A stretch of 64,000 nucleotides of DNA, taken from Idiomarina baltica OS145 (GTDB lineage: Bacteria > Pseudomonadota > Gammaproteobacteria > Enterobacterales > Alteromonadaceae). The translations under genes and the position numbers were made by a program. The notes beneath the pieces were generated by a model, which ran no database searches, was not told the origin of the DNA, and saw nothing but the letters and a program-made list of their open reading frames with translations. The DNA is taken from contig NZ_CH672406.1 in the NCBI RefSeq assembly GCF_000152885.1, positions 195,142 through 259,141 on the forward strand, read 5' to 3'. Below are positions 8,060-16,622 of the stretch, in pieces; the first letter of the stretch is position 1, and every line of letters starts with the position of its first letter.

Positions 8060-9005
8060 CGCGCCAATAACCGCCTCGTGGACTGCCCACGCGTTCGAGC
8101 TTACCCTGTTGCTTGAGTCGGGCAAACTGCTTCTCGACGGCTCTCGAACTCAAGCCCAACAGTTCGGCAATACGTTGCGCGCTAATACCCCGTTCTTTAT
8201 TTACTAAAAACAGTACTTTGCGGGCTGTCGGCCATTTTTCCGAACCTTTTACCGAACACACATCCGAAAACTTATCCGAACTTTTTTGCGTGTCAGGCAC
8301 CTTTTGTTCACTGCAGATAGCCAGCTTTTGCGCGAGTTCATTCAAACTCGTTCGGAGTACTCCGGTTAGCCACAGGATAAACGCCTCAGAGCGCTCATTG
8401 CGCTCAACCTGTCGCGCTTCTGCCAGTTCGTCGATTGATGCTAGCCAACTTTGCTCAATATTGAGCCATTGAAAAAGTGGGTGCCAAGAACGCATCAATA
8501 AGGTGAGCCAGAATCGTGTGATGCACCCATTCGCTTCGGCAAACGGTTGCCAACTTTCAAAGACATTAAAAAACAGTGCAGCACGATACAGGGGATGACA
8601 ATGATCGGCGTTGAGTTCAGTAAATAATTCGCTGAGTGTTCGTGCGATACCCGTAGCGGGTGGTGAAGCATAAATATTACGGCCGTGATGATAAATAGCG
8701 ACTGAAGTACCGCGGTACTGACCTGCGCGCATGCTCAAGTTTAGCATTAATTGTCGGTGCGCCTTTTTTAATGCCTGTTCGTTTAGCGGGTCCCAGTCCT
8801 CGATATGGTCATAAAGCGCGGAGATATTAATGCGGTGGGCATTTAGATTTTCGCATTCAATACTGGCTGCCTGCTTTTCATTCAGCCACGTTTGAGCCGT
8901 TACACTATTGACCTCAACCGATTCAAATTGAGCGATAATCCCCCCTGCCTGTTCAGCAAGGTTTAACAGCTCGGAACGGGTCGACCACTCAAGTTGAGGC
9001 CACAT
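8016..9005 (-). CDS. Fic-domain protein with degenerate catalytic motif and C-terminal HTH
   Basis: 329 residues. An N-terminal segment (WPQLEWSTRSELLNLAEQAG) resembles the Fic N-terminal/DUF4172 region, residues about 80-200 form the Fic helical core, and residues about 265-315 a winged-helix/HTH (ISAQRIAELLGLSSRAVEKQF). Fic enzymes transfer AMP or similar groups using the motif HPFx(D/E)GNGRxxR. Here residues 153-164 read QPFAEANGCITR: the catalytic His is Gln and the first Arg is Cys, so AMP transfer should be lost or strongly altered. The protein may act mainly as a DNA-binding regulator. It starts 15 nt after the bacteriophytochrome stop with a good AAGGAC ribosome site, implying one transcript. 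Its last 44 bp lie antisense to the beta-CASP gene. Confidence 0.8.
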   Translation of the reverse strand: MWPQLEWSTRSELLNLAEQAGGIIAQFESVEVNSVTAQTWLNEKQAASIECENLNAHRINISALYDHIEDWDPLNEQALKKAHRQLMLNLSMRAGQYRGTSVAIYHHGRNIYASPPATGIARTLSELFTELNADHCHPLYRAALFFNVFESWQPFAEANGCITRFWLTLLMRSWHPLFQWLNIEQSWLASIDELAEARQVERNERSEAFILWLTGVLRTSLNELAQKLAICSEQKVPDTQKSSDKFSDVCSVKGSEKWPTARKVLFLVNKERGISAQRIAELLGLSSRAVEKQFARLKQQGKLERVGSPRGGYWRVMVSPSQQLSLPEC

Positions 9006-9020
9006 GTTTTTGTCCTTTTA

Positions 9021-11090
9021 TTATTTGCCTGGCGAGACCTCCACACTGTTTCGTCCAGACTCTTTGACTTGGTATAACGCGTTATCGGCCCGCTTTACCA
9101 AACTATTACGGTCTTCACTGGGTAATAATTCTGCTACGCCAAAGCTTGCCGTGACTTGACCAACTTTGTCAAATTGTAGATTTGATAATCGCCTTCTTAA
9201 ACGCTCCGCCAGTTGATTCGCACTCTCAAGATCAGTTTCTGGGGCTATGATTAAAAACTCTTCTCCCCCCCAACGACCAAAAACATCACTGCTGCGAAGC
9301 CATTGATGAATCGCTTCACTTATCAGCTTAAGCACTTTGTCACCCACATCGTGACCGTAGTCATCATTAACACGCTTAAAATGATCGATGTCGAGTAAAA
9401 TGACGGCCAAGTCTCGCCCATGACGTTTACATCGCTTCACTTCCTCTTCCAGTGTCTGTTCCATGTGATAGCGGTTCCAGACTTGCGTCAGGGCATCGGT
9501 ATGGACCAAGTGCTCCAACCGTTGATTCGCTTCGGTGAGCTCCTGATTTAACTGTTCAATTTGATAAGCGGACGCACCAATAGCGAGGTCTTCTGCCAGC
9601 GTTTTGGCCGCTTCAATTTGGATCTCTGTCCAGATTGGTGCATATCCATCAACATCCTGTTGCCATTGCTCAAACGAGTGACGAGGCGACAACACTTGGC
9701 GACCTTTGTATTCTCGTACCTCTCCTTTTTCAAGCTTACCCGCCCACCGAAAAACTTCAGTCTCCTGCACTCTAAAGAACACTAACCAGCCCTGATTTCG
9801 CTTATCTATCGGCATCGACACTGCTAACACGCCACAATATGGCAACTCTGGAATTGCCTGCCGTATCTCAGACAGCCGACAGTCTCGTTCGCTAAATACG
9901 CCTGTCACGCTATGATTTTCATTAAGCCAGTCACGTACCTTGTGTAAGGTCGATACATCAATATGCTCGCCGATAACACGCTGTGTTTGAGCACTGATCA
10001 AGGCGACAGCTACCGCTTCAAACAGTTTTAGCCAGAAATGACCTTGGTCTTCGAGCAGTTGCTGCGGCGACTTAATTTCTCGTTTTCGGTCGAGTAGCGC
10101 TTTTCGGCTCTCTTCAACACGATCGAAAAACCGATCGGCTTCAAATTGTTTTTGTAGCATTAAACGTTGTTCGGCAAGCTTGACCAAAGAGTGGATATTA
10201 AGCCGTGTCGAATAAGATAACGGTTGCGCCGATACGCCGTGACACGAAACTAAACCCCACAGCTGATTCTGGTCAAAAATAGCCACTGACATCGAGCGCT
10301 GTAGGCCCATGTTTTTCATATATTCTGTATGAATGGGTGACTTACCTCGGATCGTACCAAGCGACAGGTCAAGTGCCATGGAGCCCAGCTCTTCGGCATA
10401 CACAATCACCGCATCCTCAGTATCCACATCGGCGATATAACGGATTGGGTTAACGTGATACAACGCTCGAACCTGGCTTGGAATGTCACTGGCTGGAAAG
10501 CTGAGCCCTATATATTGCTCGATATCTTCGCGTGTTGTGTGCTCGCTGATTACGCGACCGTTCCAACTATCGTCGAACTGATAAACCAACACGCGCTCAT
10601 AACCACTCAACTCACTAATTGAGCGACATAACTTTTGCAGCGTTTGCTCAGTACTATTTGTGTTCGAAATATCAAGTAACGCCCGATCAAAATAGCAGGA
10701 ACGCTTTAACCCAGGATCGGTCACGTCGATCTCAGTTTCTACGACTAACCAAGCTTGGCTATAATAAATACGGGAAAAAAACGACTGTTCACCCGCTTCC
10801 CACGCAAATATTTCGTAGTCTGACCCTTGCTTTAACTTTTCGTCTGCGGCTTTGAATGATGTTAGAAAGTCACTTGGCATGCACTCTGCCAAGAACGACC
10901 CCATTAAGGCGTCACACGGACAACCTAACACGGCATCGCTATTGTCACTGACAGCAATAATCTGACCGCCGCGTTTAATATCAACTGCCAGTAACATCCC
11001 ATTTTCCTGCACACATTGCGGTGCCTGCACCGGCTCTTTGGCACAGTTCTTCATCGCCTCTTCATAGGAAATCGAAGTATTATCAGCCAC
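9021..11090 (-). CDS. bphP: Bacteriophytochrome with GGDEF diguanylate cyclase output
   Basis: 689 residues with the classic PAS-GAF-PHY photosensory module followed by GGDEF. Cys16 in NCAKEPVQAPQCVQ is the expected biliverdin attachment site of bacteriophytochromes. The GAF domain has FPASDIPSQVRALY and SPIHTEYMKNMG with CHGVSAQPLSYSTR. The PHY tongue shows PRHSFE. A short coiled coil at about 510-535 links to the GGDEF domain, whose active site is GGEEF (about 608-612), preceded by an RSSD inhibitory I-site at the expected spacing. It should be a red/far-red light sensor that makes c-di-GMP, an active enzyme by these motifs. It follows bphO by 15 nt, which supplies the chromophore. Confidence 0.95.
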   Translation of the reverse strand: MADNTSISYEEAMKNCAKEPVQAPQCVQENGMLLAVDIKRGGQIIAVSDNSDAVLGCPCDALMGSFLAECMPSDFLTSFKAADEKLKQGSDYEIFAWEAGEQSFFSRIYYSQAWLVVETEIDVTDPGLKRSCYFDRALLDISNTNSTEQTLQKLCRSISELSGYERVLVYQFDDSWNGRVISEHTTREDIEQYIGLSFPASDIPSQVRALYHVNPIRYIADVDTEDAVIVYAEELGSMALDLSLGTIRGKSPIHTEYMKNMGLQRSMSVAIFDQNQLWGLVSCHGVSAQPLSYSTRLNIHSLVKLAEQRLMLQKQFEADRFFDRVEESRKALLDRKREIKSPQQLLEDQGHFWLKLFEAVAVALISAQTQRVIGEHIDVSTLHKVRDWLNENHSVTGVFSERDCRLSEIRQAIPELPYCGVLAVSMPIDKRNQGWLVFFRVQETEVFRWAGKLEKGEVREYKGRQVLSPRHSFEQWQQDVDGYAPIWTEIQIEAAKTLAEDLAIGASAYQIEQLNQELTEANQRLEHLVHTDALTQVWNRYHMEQTLEEEVKRCKRHGRDLAVILLDIDHFKRVNDDYGHDVGDKVLKLISEAIHQWLRSSDVFGRWGGEEFLIIAPETDLESANQLAERLRRRLSNLQFDKVGQVTASFGVAELLPSEDRNSLVKRADNALYQVKESGRNSVEVSPGK

Positions 11091-11105
11091 TCATACCACC
11101 CTAAA

Positions 11106-11705
11106 TTAACCCACTGCTACTGTGCTATCTCGCTGCTCTATGCGTTGTGCAATCGAATTCAACGACGCGAAGGCGTTCACAGCGGCTGAAGTCATTTCGT
11201 TGAGCTGCTCATTGGTAAACGAAAAATGCTCGAACATCTCAATAAATCGTTGCCAGCTGCGATACCTGTAAAAATTAAAATAATTTAATGCATTGCCCTC
11301 AAGATTTAAAACCTTGTTAAGGCGTTGACTGAGCATTCGACCGCCTTGTGTGCTCCCTTCAATAACATAGGCATAACCAAGCGCCTGATAAATGGAGTCG
11401 GCATTAACATGATGGATATTATGTGGTGGCGTAAACCCTCCAAGTGCATGAATATCTGCTAAAATCTGACCACTGCGCGGCTGATAGTAGTATTCAAAAA
11501 GCCGTTGATTGTCCTTGGGTAACCAAGTCTGTAAGCACATCTCATACCCCTCTAGCCATGAGTAAAGACCGTTAAGCGCTTGCAGGTAGTCTTCGTTAGA
11601 CACGTGCGCTCCCATCAGCGGCTTCATTAACCCTGACTGCTCTGCCTCGCGATGTGCTTTTTCGGTCATCTGCTTGAGATGTAAACGTGCTGAATGTTTT
11701 TTCAT
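11106..11705 (-). CDS. bphO: Biliverdin-forming heme oxygenase (BphO)
   Basis: 199 residues. The heme oxygenase fold is indicated by the proximal heme ligand His18 in MTEKAHREAEQSGLMKPLM and the distal-helix signature EGSTQGGRMLSQ, typical of the phytochrome-associated type. The enzyme opens heme to biliverdin, releasing iron and CO, in the cytoplasm. Because the gene sits directly upstream of bphP (15-nt gap), it most likely provides biliverdin for that photoreceptor; a role in iron release from heme is less likely since no uptake genes are adjacent. Length matches the family. Confidence 0.93.
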   Translation of the reverse strand: MKKHSARLHLKQMTEKAHREAEQSGLMKPLMGAHVSNEDYLQALNGLYSWLEGYEMCLQTWLPKDNQRLFEYYYQPRSGQILADIHALGGFTPPHNIHHVNADSIYQALGYAYVIEGSTQGGRMLSQRLNKVLNLEGNALNYFNFYRYRSWQRFIEMFEHFSFTNEQLNEMTSAAVNAFASLNSIAQRIEQRDSTVAVG

Positions 11706-11730
11706 GCCCTATCAAACGTTGTTTGCAAGG

Positions 11731-12162
11731 TTATCGATCAGCCTCAACTGAAATAAATTTAGAGCAAGCACTTAATTCTTTTTGGATTGCTTCGATATCT
11801 CGGATTGAATACTGACGCTCCATTTTTTGTCCCCATATCGGCGCTGGCCAAAACGGGTCATCCGAATAACGAACAACATGATGGACATGCAGTTGGCTGA
11901 CAACATTGCCAATAGCAGCAATATTTAACTTACACTGCGGATAACACTGCAACAACCATTCACTCAAGGCTTGGCTTTCTTTCCAAAGGTTAAACTGCTC
12001 GCTTTCCGACAACTGCGTTATTTCACTGATTTCATTAACTTCAGGCACTAACAAAAACCAAGTGCAGTCGGCGGCTTTCATTAAACGGAGTTGTGACAGC
12101 GGACCCCGCGCCAGCAAAATAGAGTCGTTAGCTAATCGGGGATCGAGTACAAAGTCAGTCAT
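11731..12162 (-). CDS. HIT-domain protein
   Basis: 143 residues with a histidine-triad motif QLHVHHVVRY (about residues 90-99), the hallmark of the HIT superfamily of nucleotide hydrolases and transferases. The N-terminal FVLDPRLANDSILLARGPLSQLRLMKAA is typical of the small proteobacterial subgroup, distinct from the HinT protein at 41264. The nucleotide substrate is unknown. The start overlaps the stop of the upstream hydrolase gene by 4 nt, indicating translational coupling, and bphO follows after 25 nt. Confidence 0.88.
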   Translation of the reverse strand: MTDFVLDPRLANDSILLARGPLSQLRLMKAADCTWFLLVPEVNEISEITQLSESEQFNLWKESQALSEWLLQCYPQCKLNIAAIGNVVSQLHVHHVVRYSDDPFWPAPIWGQKMERQYSIRDIEAIQKELSACSKFISVEADR

Positions 12163-12659
12163 GTCATGCTCTCCAAAAACAACTCAAAGTCACGTACGAC
12201 AACATCAAGTCGATTAACGAGTCGATGATCGTCGTCAATTAAGTGCAGTTCAGCGGCAATGCGCTGACAGAACTTAACACTATGTTGCCAATCGACAATA
12301 TCATCTCGCCAACCGTGAACCACACTGACAGAACCGTTCGGACGTAATGTATCGAAGTCGACTTTGCCTCCCATATACAGTGCCGGTGCCATTAAAAAGC
12401 AACCCGTTGCTTTAGCATGCTCGCTATTAGCCAGCGCAACGTATCCCCCCATACTGGAACCGACTAAGATAACTCGATCTCCTTGATAATCATCTAAGTA
12501 ACGAGCCAATCGATCCGCACGATCATCGGGGTCCATTTGATCTTGGTAATCGATACTATCCACAGCAAAGCTTCGACTTTTTGCAACCTTCGCAAGGGCC
12601 TCTATTTTATGCCCCCAAGGACCACTTTCTTTGCCGTGATTGAAAACGATCTTTGTCAT
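12159..12659 (-). CDS. Small alpha/beta hydrolase
   Basis: 166 residues. The nucleophile elbow is GSSMGGYVA (Ser near residue 69) and a late DDHRL segment could carry the catalytic His, with Asp in WRDDIVDW. The N-terminus IVFNHGKESGPWGHK is the oxyanion strand region of YqiA-type small esterases. Substrate unknown. It is the first gene of the probable operon hydrolase-HIT-bphO-bphP-fic; its link to light sensing, if any, is only positional. Confidence 0.85.
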   Translation of the reverse strand: MTKIVFNHGKESGPWGHKIEALAKVAKSRSFAVDSIDYQDQMDPDDRADRLARYLDDYQGDRVILVGSSMGGYVALANSEHAKATGCFLMAPALYMGGKVDFDTLRPNGSVSVVHGWRDDIVDWQHSVKFCQRIAAELHLIDDDHRLVNRLDVVVRDFELFLESMT

Positions 12660-12752
12660 TTTCGCTCCTATAACTTACATTTTAAAATATATTGATTTTT
12701 TGTTACCAAAAACCGACGATAGATATGACTGTAACACGTAGAGAACCCATTT

Positions 12753-13613
12753 ATGATAGGTACTATGCTAAAAGCATCTTTATTTATACTTCTGTTGTGT
12801 GCATCGACATGGGCTATTGCTGATCAACACGATGATATTATCTGGGGCATTAATGTGTCTCCCCCTTTTCATATTTGGCAAGGTGAATACGAAAAAGCGG
12901 GTTTTTGCGATACCTTAGTGGATACCTTTGAACGCGAACTGCCGGCGCTGTCTCAAAGCAAGCGTAAATTGCCCTCGCGCCGCATCACCATGTTAATGCG
13001 AAAAAACCAACACTTGTGCTTTCCGTGCTTAATTAAAGGCAGTGATTACAACAAAGACTTTATTTTCTCAGATGCGACACATGTATACCCGCCACACGGC
13101 GTCATCACGACAGCTTCAAACGCTCAACGGTTTATTAAAGCATTCGGTGAGCCATTATCGTTTACTGCCCTAGCGCAGAGCGACTATCGTTTCGCTCAGC
13201 CGATTGAGCGACGTTATGGTGAACTACAACCTATCATCGAGGACTACTTAATACCGTCTGAGCACTTCCAAGAAGTATCTGGCGAAGGTGCTCACATGAA
13301 CTTGATGGCGATGGTTGCCGCAGGGCGAATTGATTACACGCTTGATTACAAGATGCTGATGACCTACTTCCAACGTACTGAGGATCAAACGAACCCAGAT
13401 TTTGAACGGCTCGTGTTTATTCCTATCAAAGAAAACAGAGACGCAGTCATAATTGGCGCTGTCGGCTGCAGTAATAATCAATGGGGGCAGCATGCGATTA
13501 GCAACATGAACCGTGTGATTGAGCAGGTCCGAAGTGACTCTGACTTCCGCCAATCTCTGGATCTTTGGCTAGGTGCTGATCGACCACGTCCGGAATTTAA
13601 TAATCGAAATTAA
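12753..13613 (+). CDS. TIGR02285-like periplasmic solute-binding-type protein
   Basis: 286 residues with a signal peptide (hydrophobic LKASLFILLLCASTWAIADQ, cleavage likely after ADA-type position near residue 23). The rest resembles the extracellular solute-binding domain of amino-acid ABC transporters but without a transporter nearby: WGINVSPPFHIWQGEYEKAGFCDTLVD at the start and NLMAMVAAGRIDYTLDY in the second lobe. This layout fits the TIGR02285 group of unknown function. Four cysteines (CDT, LCFPCL, GCSNN) may form disulfides. It precedes the AidB-like gene by 9 nt and is probably co-transcribed; ligand unknown. Confidence 0.75.
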   Translation: MIGTMLKASLFILLLCASTWAIADQHDDIIWGINVSPPFHIWQGEYEKAGFCDTLVDTFERELPALSQSKRKLPSRRITMLMRKNQHLCFPCLIKGSDYNKDFIFSDATHVYPPHGVITTASNAQRFIKAFGEPLSFTALAQSDYRFAQPIERRYGELQPIIEDYLIPSEHFQEVSGEGAHMNLMAMVAAGRIDYTLDYKMLMTYFQRTEDQTNPDFERLVFIPIKENRDAVIIGAVGCSNNQWGQHAISNMNRVIEQVRSDSDFRQSLDLWLGADRPRPEFNNRN

Positions 13614-13622
13614 CATCGAGCA

Positions 13623-15251
13623 ATGAATACTATGGCATTGAATCAACCACCTTACCTCATCAACTATAATGTCTATCAAAGTGATCGCTTTTTACAGCAG
13701 TGCGCTCAATATTTTGCTGAATCCAATGAACAAGATGAACGGGTTAAGCTAGGCTCATTGCTCGGTAGCGCGCAACATATTGAGCGTTGTTATGCTGCCA
13801 ACCATTATCCGCCTGAATTATTTACCCATGACCGTTACGGTGAACGCATTAATCATATTGCTTACCACGCCAGTTATCATGAGCTGATGCAAATTGCGGC
13901 AGAGCAGCAGTTACACAACGGTGTCTGGCGCTCAGTGTCACCCTACTCCCATGTAGAACGAACGATTCGTTATTATTTAAATAGCCAGCTCGAGGCGGGT
14001 CATGGATGCCCGATTACCATGACGTTTGCTGCAATTCCTGTAATCCAGCAAAGCCCATTATATCCACAGTTACAAGAACAGCTTTTGCAACCGCTTTACG
14101 ATGGACGCGACATTCCATTTTATGAAAAGTCAGCTTTGACTGTGGGTATGGGAATGACTGAAAAGCAAGGTGGTTCGGACGTGCGTAGCAATACGACCCA
14201 CGCGACACCGCAGGGAGCCACCGGTGAAGGTGAAGTCTACTTATTGAACGGCCACAAGTGGTTTTTATCGGCACCCATGAGCGACTTGTTTTTAATGCTC
14301 GCACAAACTAAGCACGGGCTCGGCTGTTTTTCTGTGCCTCGCTGGCGTGAGGACGGCACACGCAATGGCATTCATATTCAACAGCTCAAACAAAAAATGG
14401 GCAATCAATCGAACGCTTCGTGTGAGGTTGAATTAAATGATGTTGAAGGCCGTTTACTGGGTTCCGAAGGTAAAGGTGTGCGTACCATTATTGATATGGT
14501 TGCAATGACACGGTTCGACTGCATGATTGGTTCGTCTGCCTTGTTACGGCAATCCCTTGTGCAAGCGTTGCATCATTGTCACTATCGAAGCGCATTTGGC
14601 GCACGGCTCATCGAGCAGCCATTAATGATTAATCTTCTATGTGATATGGCGATGGAAAGTGAATGTGCGCTACTTTGGACACTGACGGTGGCACAGTGGC
14701 TCGATAGCAGCGACATCGAAGCCAAGCGCTTAGCACGCTTGCTCGTTCCTGTCGGGAAATATTGGATATGTAAACGAGCACCTCAGGTAACCTACGAGGC
14801 AATGGAGGTCATTGGCGGTATGGGCGTAATGGAAAATACCCCCATGCCGAGACTTTACCGAGAGGCCCCGATAAATGCGATTTGGGAAGGCTCCGGTAAC
14901 ATTCAATGTTTAGACGTACTGCGCGCCTGCGAAAAAGATCCCGAGTTACTGTCGACCTGGTTTAGTTTTATTGCGCGTAGCTGCGGTCAATACAGTCGCT
15001 ATGACGCAGTAGTTGAGCGGTTACAGCAAGAACTTGAAAAGTACCCGCCATCGCCGTTTAATGCACGTCGTCTAGTTGATGAAATTGCACTGTTGACGCA
15101 GGCGGCGCTCGCTATCCAACATATGCAACCAGAACGCAGTCGTCTGATTTGTGAGAACCTGTTGAACCGATCAGGACGTAATTTAGGCACATTGGTGGGT
15201 GACTTTGATACAGCACACCAGTGGGTTAAGGACAGTTTCACCATTGGTTAA
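13623..15251 (+). CDS. aidB: AidB-like acyl-CoA dehydrogenase
   Basis: 542 residues, close to the 541 of E. coli AidB. The flavin-binding region contains MTFAAIPVIQ, the signature GMGMTEKQGGSDVRSNTTHAT and GHKWFLSAPMSD; the C-terminal half has YEAMEVIGGMGVMENTPMPRLYREAPINAIWEGSGNIQCLD, characteristic of AidB rather than generic fatty-acyl dehydrogenases. AidB is an FAD protein induced in the adaptive response to alkylation and binds DNA; its enzymatic reaction is uncertain. No ada gene is in the window. It is translationally close to the genes on either side (9 nt before; the next frame overlaps its end). Confidence 0.88.
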   Translation: MNTMALNQPPYLINYNVYQSDRFLQQCAQYFAESNEQDERVKLGSLLGSAQHIERCYAANHYPPELFTHDRYGERINHIAYHASYHELMQIAAEQQLHNGVWRSVSPYSHVERTIRYYLNSQLEAGHGCPITMTFAAIPVIQQSPLYPQLQEQLLQPLYDGRDIPFYEKSALTVGMGMTEKQGGSDVRSNTTHATPQGATGEGEVYLLNGHKWFLSAPMSDLFLMLAQTKHGLGCFSVPRWREDGTRNGIHIQQLKQKMGNQSNASCEVELNDVEGRLLGSEGKGVRTIIDMVAMTRFDCMIGSSALLRQSLVQALHHCHYRSAFGARLIEQPLMINLLCDMAMESECALLWTLTVAQWLDSSDIEAKRLARLLVPVGKYWICKRAPQVTYEAMEVIGGMGVMENTPMPRLYREAPINAIWEGSGNIQCLDVLRACEKDPELLSTWFSFIARSCGQYSRYDAVVERLQQELEKYPPSPFNARRLVDEIALLTQAALAIQHMQPERSRLICENLLNRSGRNLGTLVGDFDTAHQWVKDSFTIG

Positions 15252-15666
15252 CAGAAGCTCGCTGAACGCCGTCTATGATGAGGCCCTTTATCGACTCGAT
15301 ATCATGGGACGCCGTTATACGCTCTCGACCCTATCAAAGCAGGCGTTTGTTGAGCGTATATTAGACATGACGCGCTGTCATTCACTGACGATCATTACGG
15401 TTGATCATCCAGGCAGTCAACGCTGTGATCGCGCCACATTTAGTCGACGACATGATCAACTGACGCAACAGTTACATCATCTTGGCGTTCGCTTTTTCCA
15501 CAGTTCCGCACTCGCCCCTCAATGCGACTGGCCCGTAGAACACGGCGTTGCGATTGCAGATTTACCGCTCGCTTCGGCCTATCCGCTTAATCAGCGATTT
15601 CATCAAAATGCTTTTGTGCATATTAATAAAGAACAAGGTGTGGCGCTGCATTGGACCAATCCCTAA
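15199..15666 (+). CDS. DUF3293-like protein
   Basis: The open frame from GTG 15199 gives 155 residues. Its C-terminal part (LTIITVDHPGSQ, later NQRFHQNAFVHINKEQG) resembles DUF3293, a family of unknown function. No ATG occurs before codon 35. The true start may be GTG 15199, which overlaps aidB by 53 bp, or TTG 15244 at the aidB end. The overlap suggests coupling to aidB. No motif indicates an enzyme or binding role. Confidence 0.7.
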   Translation: MTLIQHTSGLRTVSPLVNRSSLNAVYDEALYRLDIMGRRYTLSTLSKQAFVERILDMTRCHSLTIITVDHPGSQRCDRATFSRRHDQLTQQLHHLGVRFFHSSALAPQCDWPVEHGVAIADLPLASAYPLNQRFHQNAFVHINKEQGVALHWTNP

Positions 15667-15850
15667 AAAATATTCAATCCTAAATACGATCTTGCTCGTA
15701 GTAATTGTTAATAAAAATTTTACTCAAAACAGGATACCCACTATTCCAATTTGGTATAGCGTATCTAACGAATGTCACAAGTGACTTCGGATGAGTCGAA
15801 CTATAATTTTGATATACGTAATCGAAAAGCGGCGTTCTGCTGGAGGCCTT

Positions 15851-16141
15851 ATGAAATCATCAGACTGGAATACTATGAGTGCGGCGCACAACACACGCAT
15901 TCGAGGCCGTAAACTATGGGCTGCGGGCATTTACAGTGCTGTCAGTATTGCACTCATTAGTGCCATTATTGTTGTCGCTGATTGGCTTAACACCCTATTC
16001 AGCGAATCACAGACATTCCTGAGTCAACACCCGAAACTCTACACTGTCAGTCTTATCGTGATGTTGACCGCAGGAACGATGCTAGTCGTCGAGCGTAGTC
16101 TAGCTAAAAAGCAACGTTACAACGAGTGGCGAGACGATTAA
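15851..16141 (+). CDS. Small two-helix membrane protein
   Basis: 96 residues from ATG 15851, chosen because GGAGG lies 5 nt upstream; the open frame extends further up without a site. Two hydrophobic segments (about residues 28-45, AAGIYSAVSIALISAIIVVADW, and 62-77, LYTVSLIVMLTAGTMLVV) flank a short loop; the C-terminal tail is basic and polar. I do not recognise the family. Its stop shares the TTAA palindrome with the convergent glutaredoxin-like gene. The 184 bp before it hold no gene that I can support. Confidence 0.65.
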   Translation: MKSSDWNTMSAAHNTRIRGRKLWAAGIYSAVSIALISAIIVVADWLNTLFSESQTFLSQHPKLYTVSLIVMLTAGTMLVVERSLAKKQRYNEWRDD

Positions 16142-16530
16142 GCGTGTTCAAAACGCGCTCGCAAATAGTGGATAATATCATCGGATTCGTACATCCACTG
16201 TGCGTTACCACTCTCTTGGGTAATGCGTAAGCATGGCACTTTGACTCGTCCACCCTGCTCGCTAAGCTCGGCGCGATGAGTTTCATTGTGCTGTGCATCG
16301 CGTAATTCAATGGGTAAGTTTAACCGCGCTATCTCCTTCCGAACCTTAATACAGAATGGGCACGTTTTAAATTGATACAAACTTAACTGCTTACACTCTT
16401 GTTCGACACGCGCTTGAGCATCTGTGCTGCGCTCAATGCCTTTCGGCGTTGTTAGTTTTTCCATAATCAACATAAAAGGTGTGAGGATTAAACGCACCAA
16501 TCTAAAAAAATAACGAATTAAAATACGCAC
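16138..16530 (-). CDS. Membrane-anchored glutaredoxin-like protein
   Basis: About 130 residues from GTG 16530, preferred over TTG 16560 because GAGG sits 7 nt upstream. A hydrophobic N-terminus (ILIRYFFRLVRLILTPFMLIM) suggests an inner-membrane anchor, then a glutaredoxin/GST-N fold with the redox motif CPFC in YQFKTCPFCIKVRKE and the cis-proline KVPCLRI. It should reduce disulfides or glutathione mixed disulfides, facing the cytoplasm if the anchor is signal-type; topology is uncertain. It shares a 4-bp overlap of stop codons with the convergent small membrane protein. Confidence 0.85.
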   Translation of the reverse strand: MRILIRYFFRLVRLILTPFMLIMEKLTTPKGIERSTDAQARVEQECKQLSLYQFKTCPFCIKVRKEIARLNLPIELRDAQHNETHRAELSEQGGRVKVPCLRITQESGNAQWMYESDDIIHYLRARFEHA

Positions 16531-16622
16531 CGTACTGCCTCGCTTTTGATAGCATCTCAATGGGCCGCTCAGGTTAGCATAATTTGCTTATCGTCGATAG
16601 CGATGGGATTGTGTTCAAGTGA

